A DNA stretch of 64,000 nucleotides, taken from positions 1,276,580 to 1,340,579 of the forward strand of contig NZ_LVEM01000001.1 in NCBI RefSeq assembly GCF_001641335.1. The letters run 5' to 3'. This document shows, in pieces, positions 17,765 through 27,025 of the stretch (position 1 is the stretch's first letter; each line of letters starts with the position of its first letter). The stretch is from Bradyrhizobium stylosanthis. Its GTDB lineage: Bacteria; Pseudomonadota; Alphaproteobacteria; Rhizobiales; Xanthobacteraceae. Both the position numbers and the translations under genes were made by a program. The notes beneath the pieces were generated by a model that saw only the letters and a program-made list of their open reading frames with translations, searched no databases and had not been told where the DNA came from.

Positions 17765-19267
17765 TCAGGCCGGCCCGGAGCGGTCACGAAAAGCCTCGAC
17801 CATCAGAGGGTTAAGCCCGAGCTCGCTGAGCGCCTCGCGGGCGCGGGCATTGTCCTGGGCCCGTCCTGCCAGCCGGTGCCCCGAGAGCCGGTCGGGCAGC
17901 GCGGTGAGCAGGGCACCCTGGCCGAGCCGGCGCGCCCATTCCTGCAGGTCGTTGGAGAGGAAACGGTAGCCGCCGACCGCCATGATGCCGGAGGGCGGTG
18001 CGGTGATGCAGATCGCCCCGCTCGGCCGGTCGAGCCGCGCGGCATAGCCGGTGTCGACATAGTCGCGCGGCGGCTGCGCCGTCAGCGTCTCGCCGACCGG
18101 CTGCGGCGGAGCATAAGCCGCGATCGGCACCATCGCCCCGCGCAGCCCGAGCGTGCCCTTCGGCGTCAGCAGGATCTCGCCGGCGATCGAGGATCCCGCC
18201 TGTTCGCGCGGCGCACCGTGCGGTCCCGGCATGACAGGCACCGGCATGCCGTCCTCGCCGCGGCGGGCGCCGAACAGTCCGGCCTCGCCGAACAGGTAGA
18301 TGTCGGTGAGCGGCGCATGCGGCGCGATCCAGGCGTCGCTTGCCGCGACCTGCTCCGGCGCGCGCCACAGGCCGACGACGTTGCGCAAGCTCGGCAACCG
18401 CGCCGCGAGATCGGAATCGCCGAGCCGGAGCGCGAGTTGCGCCGGCGCGATCAGCACCTCGCATTCGTGCTCGTTGATCTGTTGCTCCAGCACGTCGTTC
18501 TCGAACGGATGATGCAGCGCCAGCGTGCCGCCCGACAGCAGCCACACCCCGAGCGAGGAGGCGAGGCCCGCAAACGACATCGGCGTGAACGCCGCCATCA
18601 CGGTCGCGCCCTGCTTGATGTCGGCTTCGAGCGACATCGCCAGAGCGCCGGCGATCAGGCTGAAATGCGGCCGCGGCACCGGGCGAAAGCCCTCCGCCGT
18701 GACGTCGAAGGAGATCATCGCCGCCTTGCGGCCGTCCTGGATCACGGCGCGCGTGGTGCCCGGCGGGCGCGCCAGGACGTCGTCGAGCGAGGCCATTCCT
18801 TCGGGCAGATTGGCTCCGAAGCCGAAGACGTGGCGGATCGAGAAGGCCTCGGCCGCGGCGTGCATCGCGAGGTCGGCATAGCTGACGCCGTCGACCGTGC
18901 TCATGGTGACGATGGCACGCGCCGCCGTGCGGTTCAGCGCCGCGGTCAGCTCCGCGTGCCGCCACAGCAGCGGCAGCACGGCGACGACGAGGCCGGCGCG
19001 ATGGGCGGCAAGCACGGTGAGCACGAACTCGACCGTGTTGGGGAGCTGGATCGCGATGACGGAATTGGCCGGCAGGCCCGATTCGACGAAATGGGCCGAC
19101 AGCGCCTCGATGGCGGTATCGGCCTCGGCATAGCTCATCCGCCGCGGCTGATGCCCGGTGATGCGCGCCTTGTTGAGCGGATCGAGCAGGGCGGCCGCAT
19201 GCGGCTGCCGCATCAGCGTGCGCTGAAACAGCGTGTCGAGCGTCGGCGATACGGCTTGCTGGTTCAC
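17765..19267 (-). CDS. AMP-binding (acyl-CoA synthetase-like) protein lacking the P-loop motif
   Basis: A 500-residue protein if started at GTG 19267, 4 bp after the stop of the upstream binding-protein gene; a longer GTG start at 19300 would overlap it. The adenylate-forming fold is recognisable: MSYAEADTAIEALS, VIAIQLPNTVEFVL, AAFTPMSFAGLASSLGVWLL, YLFGEAGLFG, PRDYVDTGYAARLD. The A3 phosphate-binding loop (TSGTTGxPK) is replaced by a stretch reading SFDVTAEGFRPVPRPH, and no C-terminal catalytic Lys motif is evident. It is probably a catalytically altered ligase homologue. Coupling to a YejA-like gene is unusual. Confidence 0.75.
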   Translation of the reverse strand: MNQQAVSPTLDTLFQRTLMRQPHAAALLDPLNKARITGHQPRRMSYAEADTAIEALSAHFVESGLPANSVIAIQLPNTVEFVLTVLAAHRAGLVVAVLPLLWRHAELTAALNRTAARAIVTMSTVDGVSYADLAMHAAAEAFSIRHVFGFGANLPEGMASLDDVLARPPGTTRAVIQDGRKAAMISFDVTAEGFRPVPRPHFSLIAGALAMSLEADIKQGATVMAAFTPMSFAGLASSLGVWLLSGGTLALHHPFENDVLEQQINEHECEVLIAPAQLALRLGDSDLAARLPSLRNVVGLWRAPEQVAASDAWIAPHAPLTDIYLFGEAGLFGARRGEDGMPVPVMPGPHGAPREQAGSSIAGEILLTPKGTLGLRGAMVPIAAYAPPQPVGETLTAQPPRDYVDTGYAARLDRPSGAICITAPPSGIMAVGGYRFLSNDLQEWARRLGQGALLTALPDRLSGHRLAGRAQDNARAREALSELGLNPLMVEAFRDRSGPA

Positions 19268-19271
19268 GGCG

Positions 19272-21116
19272 TCACTTCGTTTGCGTCGCTTGAGGCTCAC
19301 CCTTCGACCACCAGGTCTCCGGCAGGTAGCCGGACAACGCGGTAGTCTTTGGCCGTTCTATCCGATTCCAACGCGCGATCCATTGCTCGGATACGTTAAA
19401 CAGCGGGATTGTGTAGAAGCCCGCGATCAGGGCGCGGTCGAGCGCGCGCACCGCCGAGACGAAATCCGTATGTTCACGGGCCTCGAGCAGGGCACCGATC
19501 ATGGCGTCGACGGCGGGATCCCTGGCGCCCATGTAGTTGCGGGTGCCGGGATTGCCGGCGGCCGCGCTGCCCCAATAGAAATACTGCTCGTTGCCGGGCG
19601 ACAGCGACTGGTCCCAGCGGTTCTGGATCATGTCGAACTCGTAGCCGAGCCGGCGCTGGTCGAATTGCACGGGGTCCACCGCGCGCACGCTGGCCTCGAT
19701 GCCGGCGCGCTTGAGGTCGCGCTGGAAGGCGAGCGCGATGCGTTCCTGGTCGCGGGTGGTGACCAGGATCTCGAAGGCGAATGGCGCCTTGGTCGTGCGG
19801 TTGCGCAGCACGGTGCCGTCGAGATCGTAGCCGGCCTCCGCCAGCAGCTTGAGCGCAGCGCGCAGCGTCGTGCGGTCGCGGCCCGAACCATCGGTCACGG
19901 GCAGGCGGTAGCTGCCCTCCATGATGTCGGACGGGATCTGCGCGGCGAAGGGTTTTAGCAACTCGCGCTCGCGCGCATCGGCGGGCTTGCCATAGGCCGA
20001 CAGGTCCGAGCCGGCGAAATAGCCGGCGACGCGCGAATAGAGGCCAAAGAAGTAGTTGCGGTTGACCAGCTCGAAGTCGAACAACAGCGTCAGGGCCTTC
20101 CGCACCCTGATGTCGGCGAAGACCGGACGGCGGGTGTTGAAGACCAGGAATTCGGACGGCTGCGGCACGCCGGGCTTGACGGTGTCGCGGATCACCTCGC
20201 CGCTTCTGGCGGCCGGAAAATCGTAGCCGTCGTGCCAGCGCAGCGGTTCGTGCTCGACGCGGAAATCGTAGAGGCCGCGCTTGAACGCCTCGAACTGGCC
20301 GTTCGCCTCGCGAAAATAGTCGAGCCTGATCTCGTCGAAATTGTAGAGCCCGCGATTGATGGCGAGATCGCGCCCCCAATAATCCGGATTGCGCGTCAGC
20401 GTGACGCTAGCGCCCGGTTTCACGGCGGTGACGCGATAGGGGCCGGAGGCGACCGGCGCCGCCAGCGACGTCTCCTCGAAGGTCGCAACGTCGACCGCGT
20501 GCTTCGGCAGGATCGGCATCAGGCCGAGGATCAGCGGAAGCTCGCGGTCGTTGGCGCCTGCGAGGTCGAAGCGGACGGTGAGGGGATCGGGCGCCTCGGC
20601 CTTCGCGACCTTGCTGTAATATTGCCGGTGATTGGGACGGCCGTGGTCGCGCAGCAGCTGCCAGGAGAACAGCACGTCCTCGGCCGTGACCTGCTTGCCG
20701 TCGGAGAAGCGCGCGCGCGGATCGATATGGAACGTCACGAAGGACCGCTCGTCGTCGGTCTCGACGGTCCGGGCGAGCAGGCCGTACAGCGTGAACGGCT
20801 CGTCCTGGCCGCGGGCGAGCAGGCTCTCGACCACATAGTTGCGAACCGGCTGCACCGCCAATCCCTTCACAATGAAGGGATTGAGGCTGTCAAAGGTTCC
20901 GAGAATGCCCCAGGTCAGCCGGCCGCCCTTGCGGGCGTCAGGGTTGACGTAGGGCATGTGGGTGAAATCGGGGGGCATCGCCGGCTTGCCGTGCATGGCG
21001 ATGGCATGGGCTTCCTCGGCCCGCGCAGGGCCTGCCGGCAGCCCGGCCACAAGCGCGAAGGCGATGACGCAGAGGCGGAGACCGGGGCCCTCGAAGAGGC
21101 GCTGGAACATGAACAT
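19272..21116 (-). CDS. Peptide/oligopeptide ABC transporter substrate-binding protein (family 5, YejA-like)
   Basis: A 614-residue protein started at ATG 21116 (MFMFQRLFEG), giving a signal peptide (LCVIAFALVAGLPAGPARA). The mature part has the SBP family 5 pattern: GGRLTWGILGTFDSLNPF, LYGLLARTVE, FHIDPRARFSDGKQVTAEDV, and NRWDQSLSPGNEQYFYWGS near the end, which resembles YejA. YejA-type proteins deliver peptides to an ABC permease. No permease or ATPase is adjacent. It is followed within 4 bp by the AMP-binding-like gene. Confidence 0.88.
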   Translation of the reverse strand: MFMFQRLFEGPGLRLCVIAFALVAGLPAGPARAEEAHAIAMHGKPAMPPDFTHMPYVNPDARKGGRLTWGILGTFDSLNPFIVKGLAVQPVRNYVVESLLARGQDEPFTLYGLLARTVETDDERSFVTFHIDPRARFSDGKQVTAEDVLFSWQLLRDHGRPNHRQYYSKVAKAEAPDPLTVRFDLAGANDRELPLILGLMPILPKHAVDVATFEETSLAAPVASGPYRVTAVKPGASVTLTRNPDYWGRDLAINRGLYNFDEIRLDYFREANGQFEAFKRGLYDFRVEHEPLRWHDGYDFPAARSGEVIRDTVKPGVPQPSEFLVFNTRRPVFADIRVRKALTLLFDFELVNRNYFFGLYSRVAGYFAGSDLSAYGKPADARERELLKPFAAQIPSDIMEGSYRLPVTDGSGRDRTTLRAALKLLAEAGYDLDGTVLRNRTTKAPFAFEILVTTRDQERIALAFQRDLKRAGIEASVRAVDPVQFDQRRLGYEFDMIQNRWDQSLSPGNEQYFYWGSAAAGNPGTRNYMGARDPAVDAMIGALLEAREHTDFVSAVRALDRALIAGFYTIPLFNVSEQWIARWNRIERPKTTALSGYLPETWWSKGEPQATQTK

Positions 21117-21376
21117 CGGCACACGTTGATTCGAGGACCGGCGGGCCTGAATCCTATCACAGGGAATTTGACCGGACGCGCCTGCGGATGTGGCCAAACA
21201 TGGTTGTCGGCATTGATCTTTTCGTCGGCCACGCTAAGAAGGCACCCGATCGCGCAAGAGCGTCGAGCCCGTCACTTATCTGCCTCAATTGACGGGGAGA
21301 GAGCCGCGCCCAAGGCGGCTTGGTTCGGTGCTTCGGAGCGGTTCGGGCGCTTCCCGTTCAGAAAGGGTTTTCTGCA

Positions 21377-22204
21377 ATGAATTTCCGTTATTTGGCCGCG
21401 TCCGTCCGGCCGCGCGGGCGAGTTCTCGCCCTGTTGACGGCGACGGCATTGGTCGTTCCGTTTGCTGCCGAGGCCCAGACCCCGGCGCCGGCCCCCGGTG
21501 CGCCCGCCGCGCCCAAGGCGGCCCCGGCTCCGAAGGCGGCTCCCAAGGCTGCCCCCAAGGCTCCCGCTCCGGCCGCCCAGGCGCCCGCACAGCAGGCTCC
21601 GGCCGCAGGCGCCCCTGCGCAGCAGGGCGCGGCTCAGCCGGCTGACCAGCAGATCCAGCTGATCTACGCCCCCTGGACCAAGTTCTGCCTCAAGGGCCAG
21701 GACGCCAACGCCAAGCAGGTCTGCTTTACCGGCAAGGACGGCCGCATCGAGTCGGGCCAGCCGGTCATCGCCGCCGTCATCATCGAGCCGGAAGGCGAGC
21801 CGAAGAAGATCCTGCGCGTGACGCTGCCGCTCGGCATGCAGCTCGTGCACGGCACCCGCATCATCGTGGACGGCAACGCGCCGCTGCAGCAGCCCTACGT
21901 GATCTGCTTCCAGAACGGCTGCATGTCGGACTACGAGGCCACGCCCGAGCTCATCAACAGCATGAAGAAGGGCCAGAACCTCGTTGTTCAGGCAATCAAC
22001 GCCAACGGCGCGCCGCTGACCCTGCCGCTGCCGCTCGCCGGCGAATTCCAGAAGGCCTATGACGGTCCGCCGACCGATCCGAAGGTGTTCGAGGAAACCC
22101 AGAAGAAGCTCCAGGAAGAGCTTCAGAAGAAGGCCGACGAGCAGCGCAAGAAGCTCGAGCAGGGCGGTGGTGCCCCCGGCGCCGCGCCGGCCGGCCAGAA
22201 GTAA
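21377..22204 (+). CDS. Invasion-associated locus B (IalB) family secreted protein
   Basis: A 275-residue protein from the ATG at 21377. A signal peptide (LLTATALVVPFAAEAQ) is followed by about 50 residues of Ala-Pro-Lys low complexity. The IalB-like domain follows (WTKFCLKGQDANAKQVCFTG, LPLGMQLVHGTRI, PYVICFQNGCMSDYEA) with four Cys likely paired in the periplasm. A Lys/Glu-rich coiled stretch ends the protein. IalB-family proteins are periplasmic or envelope proteins of poorly defined function in alphaproteobacteria. A strong terminator follows. Confidence 0.88.
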   Translation: MNFRYLAASVRPRGRVLALLTATALVVPFAAEAQTPAPAPGAPAAPKAAPAPKAAPKAAPKAPAPAAQAPAQQAPAAGAPAQQGAAQPADQQIQLIYAPWTKFCLKGQDANAKQVCFTGKDGRIESGQPVIAAVIIEPEGEPKKILRVTLPLGMQLVHGTRIIVDGNAPLQQPYVICFQNGCMSDYEATPELINSMKKGQNLVVQAINANGAPLTLPLPLAGEFQKAYDGPPTDPKVFEETQKKLQEELQKKADEQRKKLEQGGGAPGAAPAGQK

Positions 22205-22226
22205 TCGGGCTCGAATCCCGGACATG

Positions 22227-22255
22227 AAAAAGGCGCTCGCAAGAGCGCCTTTTTT
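22227..22255 (+). terminator. Intrinsic terminator after the IalB-like gene
   Basis: A hairpin of AAAGGCGCTC / GAGCGCCTTT with a four-base loop, followed by six or more T residues. It lies 23 bp after the stop codon of the IalB-like gene. The A-run on the left arm could also make it act for the minus-strand hspQ transcript. Confidence 0.92.
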
Positions 22256-22281
22256 GCTGGCCGCTGGTGTGCGGCGAAACC

Positions 22282-22614
22282 TCAGTTCAGCGACGGATTG
22301 CGCGGGCGATAACCGCCGTCCTTGTTCTTGATGAAGATCTCGGCGACCTGGGAATGCCGGATCGGCTCGCCGGAATCATCCGGCACCAGGTTCTGCTCGG
22401 AGACGTAGGCGACGTACTCGGACTCCGCGTTCTCCGCGAGCAGGTGGTAGAACGGCTGGTCCTTGTGGGGCCGCACCTCCTCGGGAATGGACAGCCACCA
22501 CTCCTCGGTGTTGTTGAATTCCGGATCGATGTCGAAGATCACGCCCCGGAACGAGAAGATCCGGTGGCGCACGACCTGTCCGATCTGGAATTTGGCGGTC
22601 CGCGCTTTAATCAT
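22282..22614 (-). CDS. hspQ: Heat shock protein HspQ
   Basis: A 110-residue protein with the HspQ/YccV (hemimethylated-DNA-binding-like) pattern: KFQIGQVVRHRIFSFRGVIFDIDP, EEWWLSIP, RPHKDQPFYHLLAEN and YVSEQNLVPD. HspQ is a small stress protein that influences Lon protease specificity in enterobacteria (family knowledge). It is monocistronic and divergent from the permease gene. Confidence 0.93.
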   Translation of the reverse strand: MIKARTAKFQIGQVVRHRIFSFRGVIFDIDPEFNNTEEWWLSIPEEVRPHKDQPFYHLLAENAESEYVAYVSEQNLVPDDSGEPIRHSQVAEIFIKNKDGGYRPRNPSLN

Positions 22615-22720
22615 CCCCCGTCGATAGACCAGGATTGTGGCCGATGCTAGTGCCCTGATCTGGAATTAACCTTCGCCTGCTGGGCGGATAACCCCCAGGT
22701 CTTCAGAAAACACTTCACCA

Positions 22721-23674
22721 ATGGCCGATATCCTCAATCTGGCGCTACCTTATTTTGGCTTGATCTTCGTTGGGTTTGCCTGTGGCAAGGTCAAATCGCT
22801 GCCGGAATCAGGCCTCGCCTGGATGAACTTCTTCCTGCTCTACGTGTCGTTGCCGGCGCTGCTGTTCGCGATCATGTCGAAGACGCCGTTTGCGGAGCTG
22901 AACAACCCGCCGTTCCTGATCGCGACGACATTGTCGACCGTTGTCGCGTTCACCCTGGCGCTGGTCGTCGGCAAGGTGCTGGGACGCCTGACATTGCGCG
23001 AGGCGACGCTCGCAGGTCTCTCCGGCGGCTACGGCAATATCGGCTACATGGGACCGGGGCTGGCGCTCGCCGTGCTCGGGACCAAGGCTGCCGCGCCGAC
23101 CGCGCTGATCTTCTGCTGCGACAGCATCTTCCTGTTCACGATCGTGCCGCTGCTGATCGAGCTGTCGGATCGGGACCATCCCTCGATCGTGCACGCCTTC
23201 GGCGTCGTGCTGAAGCAGATCGTGCTCAACCCGCTGATCATGTCGGCCTGCTTCGGCGCGGCGGTGGCGGCGCTGCATATCGAGCTGCCGGTCGCGCTCG
23301 ATCGCACCATCACCTTCCTCCAGAACGCGGCCGCGCCGACCGCGCTGTTCGTGCTCGGCGTGACCGTGGCGCTGCGTCCGTTCGACCGCGTGCCTTGGGA
23401 AGTGCCCGGTGTGATCGCGGTGAAGCTTCTGATCCATCCGCTTGCGGCGTTCGGCCTGATGCTGGCGTTCGGCCCGTTCGCCCAGCCCTGGGCCGCGACC
23501 GCCGTGCTGATGGCCTCGCTGCCGCCGGCGCTGAACGTGTTCGTCATCGCAAGGCAGAACGATGCCTGGATCGAATCCGCCTCCGTCGCCGTGCTGCTCG
23601 GGACGTTCGGTTCGGTGGTCACGCTGACCACCGTGATGTGGCTGCTCCAGACCGGACGGCTGGCGTTTCCGTGA
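22721..23674 (+). CDS. AEC-family transporter (auxin efflux carrier type)
   Basis: A 317-residue, very hydrophobic protein with about ten predicted membrane segments in two halves, the AEC architecture. LYVSLPALLFAIMSKTPF and GGYGNIGYMGPGLAL lie in the first half, and MASLPPALNVFVIARQND in the second. AEC proteins are secondary transporters for small carboxylates (for example malonate or malate) in bacteria. The substrate cannot be predicted here. Confidence 0.88.
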   Translation: MADILNLALPYFGLIFVGFACGKVKSLPESGLAWMNFFLLYVSLPALLFAIMSKTPFAELNNPPFLIATTLSTVVAFTLALVVGKVLGRLTLREATLAGLSGGYGNIGYMGPGLALAVLGTKAAAPTALIFCCDSIFLFTIVPLLIELSDRDHPSIVHAFGVVLKQIVLNPLIMSACFGAAVAALHIELPVALDRTITFLQNAAAPTALFVLGVTVALRPFDRVPWEVPGVIAVKLLIHPLAAFGLMLAFGPFAQPWAATAVLMASLPPALNVFVIARQNDAWIESASVAVLLGTFGSVVTLTTVMWLLQTGRLAFP

Positions 23675-23768
23675 GGCAGGTGGCTAGTGGAACTAACATC
23701 AACTGATTCATCGTTGGAATTGGGTCTGCCTCGATTGGTGGCTTCTGCACACGCTAGATGGCCCCACT

Positions 23769-24155
23769 ATGCCTGAGGATCGTTTTCTTGATCGGATCGC
23801 AAATCTTGCGCCGCAATTGAGCAAGCCGCTCGATGCATTGAGAGCGGAGTGGGCACCTGAAGGGGTGCCCGTGACGCTCGCTGGAGCCAGATTGGCGGAG
23901 GCTCTGATCGAGAATTTCGACCAACTGCCACAGACCACGGTAAGATCTGTCTTTGAGCTCTGCGAGCAGGCGCTGGAAGATGGTTCGGCTGAAGAGCAGG
24001 CCGCTTTTTCGACGGGTTTTCTTGAAGCGCTGCAGCACGCGGACGGCAGGCTAGCATTCGATTTTACGGAGCTGATTGGCTTCCTCGGGGCAAAGTCTAA
24101 AGCGCATTGCCTATCGATGGATAAGTTCTGGAAGGCTACCACGCGCGGCTTGTAG
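23769..24155 (+). CDS. Small acidic helical protein, unknown (possible DUF7674-like)
   Basis: A 128-residue soluble protein with acidic helices: DRIANLAPQLSKPLDALRAEW, TVRSVFELCEQALED, FSTGFLEALQHADG. The middle part reminds me of the helical DUF7674 proteins found among polymorphic-toxin immunity genes, but this is from memory and weak. Its base composition is visibly less GC-rich than the permease before it and the monooxygenase after it. No toxin gene is adjacent. Confidence 0.6.
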   Translation: MPEDRFLDRIANLAPQLSKPLDALRAEWAPEGVPVTLAGARLAEALIENFDQLPQTTVRSVFELCEQALEDGSAEEQAAFSTGFLEALQHADGRLAFDFTELIGFLGAKSKAHCLSMDKFWKATTRGL

Positions 24156-24179
24156 AGAATCTACTTCCATCCAACGGAA

Positions 24180-25364
24180 TCACCGCCGCCAGGTCGGTGT
24201 CAGGCCCTCGCGCATGGCAAAGCGGCGGAGCGGGCCGATGGCGCCGAGCAGGTGCATGCCGACGGCGCGGACCGGCTGCAGCGGCAGGAAGTCGTTGAGC
24301 AGGGAGCGGTTGGCGATGTCGATCGCGAAGGTGCGGCTCAGGATGTCCGGACGCCGCGCCCGGTCGTAGCGCTTGAGCACCTCGTCCGAGCCGGGATCTT
24401 CGCCGGCCGCGATGGCTTCGCCCGCGAGCCGCGCGATGTCGGCGGCGTCGCGCAGGCCGAGATTGAGGCCCTGCGCGCCGATCGGCGGGACCACATGGGC
24501 GGCTTCCCCGACCAGCGCGACCCGGTCGCGGCCGAACGATTTCGGACGCTCGATCGCCAGCGGGAACAGGTTGCGCCCGGGCTCCACCGTCATGCGTCCG
24601 AGGATCGAATGCGACTGCTTCTCGATCGCGGCGGACAGCTCTTCGTCGCTGAGACCGCGCAGCTGCTCGGCGTCCCCAGGGGCCGCGACCCAGACGATGC
24701 TGGAGCGGTTGCCGGGCAGGGGCACGAACACGCAGGGACCGTGGGACGTGTGGAACTCGGTCGAGACGTTGCGATGCGGCCTGATATGGCCGACGTTGAA
24801 GGTCAGCGCGGTTTGCGACAGATCCCGCCGAGTCACCGCAATGCCGGCCGCCTCCCGGCACAGCGAATGCCGGCCGTCGGCGCCGACCACCAGCCGGGCC
24901 GAGAGGAATTGCGCGGAGGCGGTGCGGATCGCGACGTCGCCGGCCTCGATGACGACGCTCTCGGCCTCGTCGTCGAAACGGACGATGCCGGGCAGCTCGG
25001 CGGCGCGCTCTTCCAGCGCCAGCATCAGCGAGCGGTTGTCGATGTTGTAGCCGAAGGCGTCGAGCCCGATCTCGTGACAGGAGAACCGGACCTCGGGGCT
25101 GCGGAACAGCCGGCCGGTGTCGTCGACGAGCCGCATCACCTCGAGCGCGGCCGCCTTGTCCCTGCAGCGCGGCCAGACGTCGAGGCCTTCGAGCAGATCG
25201 ACGGAGGCGCCCAGCAGCGCGGTGGTGCGATTGTCGGCATAGGGCAGTCGCCGCGCCACCAGCGCGGTCCGCGCGCCCGTCTGCGCCAATGCGATGGCCG
25301 CCGCGAGCCCGGCCGGTCCGCCGCCGATTACGGCCGTGTCAAACAGTGTCGATGCGTCTGTCAT
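24180..25364 (-). CDS. UbiH/VisC-family FAD-dependent monooxygenase
   Basis: A 394-residue flavoprotein hydroxylase. It has an N-terminal FAD-binding motif (DTAVIGGGPAGLAAAIAL), the mid-protein DG motif (LVVGADGRHSLCRE) and a C-terminal FAD/ribityl motif (DRVALVGEAAHVVPPIGAQG). The combination is typical of ubiquinone-biosynthesis hydroxylases (UbiH/UbiF/UbiL). Alphaproteobacteria use variable sets of these, so the position hydroxylated cannot be assigned. Overlap with the previous gene is avoided by 24 bp (convergent). Confidence 0.87.
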   Translation of the reverse strand: MTDASTLFDTAVIGGGPAGLAAAIALAQTGARTALVARRLPYADNRTTALLGASVDLLEGLDVWPRCRDKAAALEVMRLVDDTGRLFRSPEVRFSCHEIGLDAFGYNIDNRSLMLALEERAAELPGIVRFDDEAESVVIEAGDVAIRTASAQFLSARLVVGADGRHSLCREAAGIAVTRRDLSQTALTFNVGHIRPHRNVSTEFHTSHGPCVFVPLPGNRSSIVWVAAPGDAEQLRGLSDEELSAAIEKQSHSILGRMTVEPGRNLFPLAIERPKSFGRDRVALVGEAAHVVPPIGAQGLNLGLRDAADIARLAGEAIAAGEDPGSDEVLKRYDRARRPDILSRTFAIDIANRSLLNDFLPLQPVRAVGMHLLGAIGPLRRFAMREGLTPTWRR

Positions 25365-25493
25365 GGAACGACAAATGACACGCTCCGCGGCAAATTCAAG
25401 CCCACCTATTTTGCCTAGGTTTTATGGCGAATTGTGCGACGGCGCGCCGGAATGGCTTATGTGCAAACCGGCCCCGTTCTGATAGCAGAAGCC

Positions 25494-26219
25494 ATGGACA
25501 GCCAAGAGGATTCCCTGAAGCCAACCCCGGCGATCCGCGCCGCGGCGTTCTCGGTGCACATCTTCACCGCGTTCGGTGCGGCCATCGCGCTGCTGGCGAT
25601 GCTGGAGGCCGTGCGCGAGCACTGGGCGGCGATGTTTCAATGGCTGGGCATCGCGTTGATCATCGACGCGATCGACGGTCCGATCGCGCGCCGGCTCAAC
25701 GTCAAGAACGTGCAGCCGAACTGGTCGGGCGACGTGCTCGATCTCGTGGTCGACTTCGTCACCTACGTGTTCGTGCCGGCCTATGCGATCGTGGCGAGCG
25801 GGCTGTTGCTGCCGGTCGCCGCGCCCTTGCTCGGCGTCGCCATCATCGTCACCAGCGCACTCTATTTCGCCGATCTGCGCATGAAAGCGGACGACAATCA
25901 TTTCCGCGGCTTTCCGGCATTGTGGAACGCGGCGGCGTTCTACCTGTTCCTGCTGCACTGGCCGCCGCTGTGGTCGACGCTGCTGGTCGCGGCCCTGGTC
26001 GTGCTGACCTTCGTGCCGTTCCACGTGCTGCATCCGGTACGCGTCGTGCGCCTGCGCTGGCTGACGATGTCGCTGATGGCGCTCTGGGCGGTGCTGGCGC
26101 TCTACACGCTGCGGATGGATTTCGGCGTCGGCGCCGGCGTGACCCTCGCGCTGTGCGCGATCGCGCTCTGGATCAGTTTCAGCGATGCGTTGATCCGCCT
26201 CGCAAGATCCTTCGCATGA
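25494..26219 (+). CDS. pcs: Phosphatidylcholine synthase
   Basis: A 241-residue membrane protein from the ATG at 25494, the usual Pcs length; in-frame ATGs further upstream would add an unneeded tail. The CDP-alcohol phosphotransferase signature DGPIARR...WSGDVLDLVVDF (DGxxAR-x(n)-GxxxDxxxD) is present at about residues 60-90, with six to eight hydrophobic segments. Pcs condenses CDP-diacylglycerol with choline to make phosphatidylcholine, a route typical of plant-associated alphaproteobacteria. Its stop overlaps the next ATG. Confidence 0.92.
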   Translation: MDSQEDSLKPTPAIRAAAFSVHIFTAFGAAIALLAMLEAVREHWAAMFQWLGIALIIDAIDGPIARRLNVKNVQPNWSGDVLDLVVDFVTYVFVPAYAIVASGLLLPVAAPLLGVAIIVTSALYFADLRMKADDNHFRGFPALWNAAAFYLFLLHWPPLWSTLLVAALVVLTFVPFHVLHPVRVVRLRWLTMSLMALWAVLALYTLRMDFGVGAGVTLALCAIALWISFSDALIRLARSFA

Positions 26220-26950
26220 TGCATCTGGTCACCAGCCCCGAGGCCTGGGCCGCGCTCCTCACCTTGACCTCGCTCGAGATCGTGCTCGGCATCGACAACG
26301 TCATCTTCCTGTCGGTGATCGTCTCGCGCATCCCGGCGCAGCAGGCGAACCGCGCCCGCCAGATCGGCCTCGCGCTGGCGCTGGTCTTTCGCATCATCCT
26401 GCTCAGCGTGCTGGTCTGGCTGATCGGCCTGACCGCGCCGGTGTTCTCGTTCTCGGATTATGCCTTCTCCTGGCGCGACCTGATCCTGATCGGCGGCGGC
26501 CTGTTCCTGATCGCGAAGGCGACGCACGAGATCCATGCCGAGGTCGAGGCCGACGACAGCGAGGTCGATCAGAAGTCCGGCGGCAGCGCCTTCTTCTGGG
26601 TGATCGTCCAGATCATCATCATCGACATCGTGTTCTCGCTGGACTCGATCATCACCGCGATCGGCATGGCGCAGGACATCGAGATCATGATCGCGGCCGT
26701 CGTGATCGCCTGCCTGATCATGTACATTTCGTCCGGGCCGGTGTCGCGATTCGTCGCCGAGCATCCGACCACGAAAATGCTGGCGCTGGCCTTCCTGGTG
26801 CTGATCGGCGTCGCGCTGGTCGCGGACGGATTCAAATTCCACATTCCGCGCGGCTACATCTATTTCGCAATTGCGTTCTCGGCCGCCGTGGAATTCTTCA
26901 ACGTGCTGGCCAAGCGCAACCGCAGGAAGGCGAGCAAGCCGTCGGTTTAG
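26216..26950 (+). CDS. TerC-family integral membrane protein
   Basis: A 244-residue membrane protein with the TerC pattern: LEIVLGIDNVIFLSVI near the N-terminus and IIDIVFSLDSIITAIGMA at mid-protein, each with the conserved Asp in a membrane segment. A Phe/Val-rich C-terminus follows (PRGYIYFAIAFSAAVEFFN). TerC proteins are implicated in metal-ion (manganese) handling. The start overlaps the pcs stop (ATGA; a second ATG at 26219 is possible), so they are probably one operon. Confidence 0.9.
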   Translation: MMHLVTSPEAWAALLTLTSLEIVLGIDNVIFLSVIVSRIPAQQANRARQIGLALALVFRIILLSVLVWLIGLTAPVFSFSDYAFSWRDLILIGGGLFLIAKATHEIHAEVEADDSEVDQKSGGSAFFWVIVQIIIIDIVFSLDSIITAIGMAQDIEIMIAAVVIACLIMYISSGPVSRFVAEHPTTKMLALAFLVLIGVALVADGFKFHIPRGYIYFAIAFSAAVEFFNVLAKRNRRKASKPSV

Positions 26951-27025
26951 GCGTTCCTGTCGGCGTTGAGTTGACAAGGCTGGCGCGATGGCTTTCGCTC
27001 AGCCTTGAGAAGAGGAGGTCAGGCG

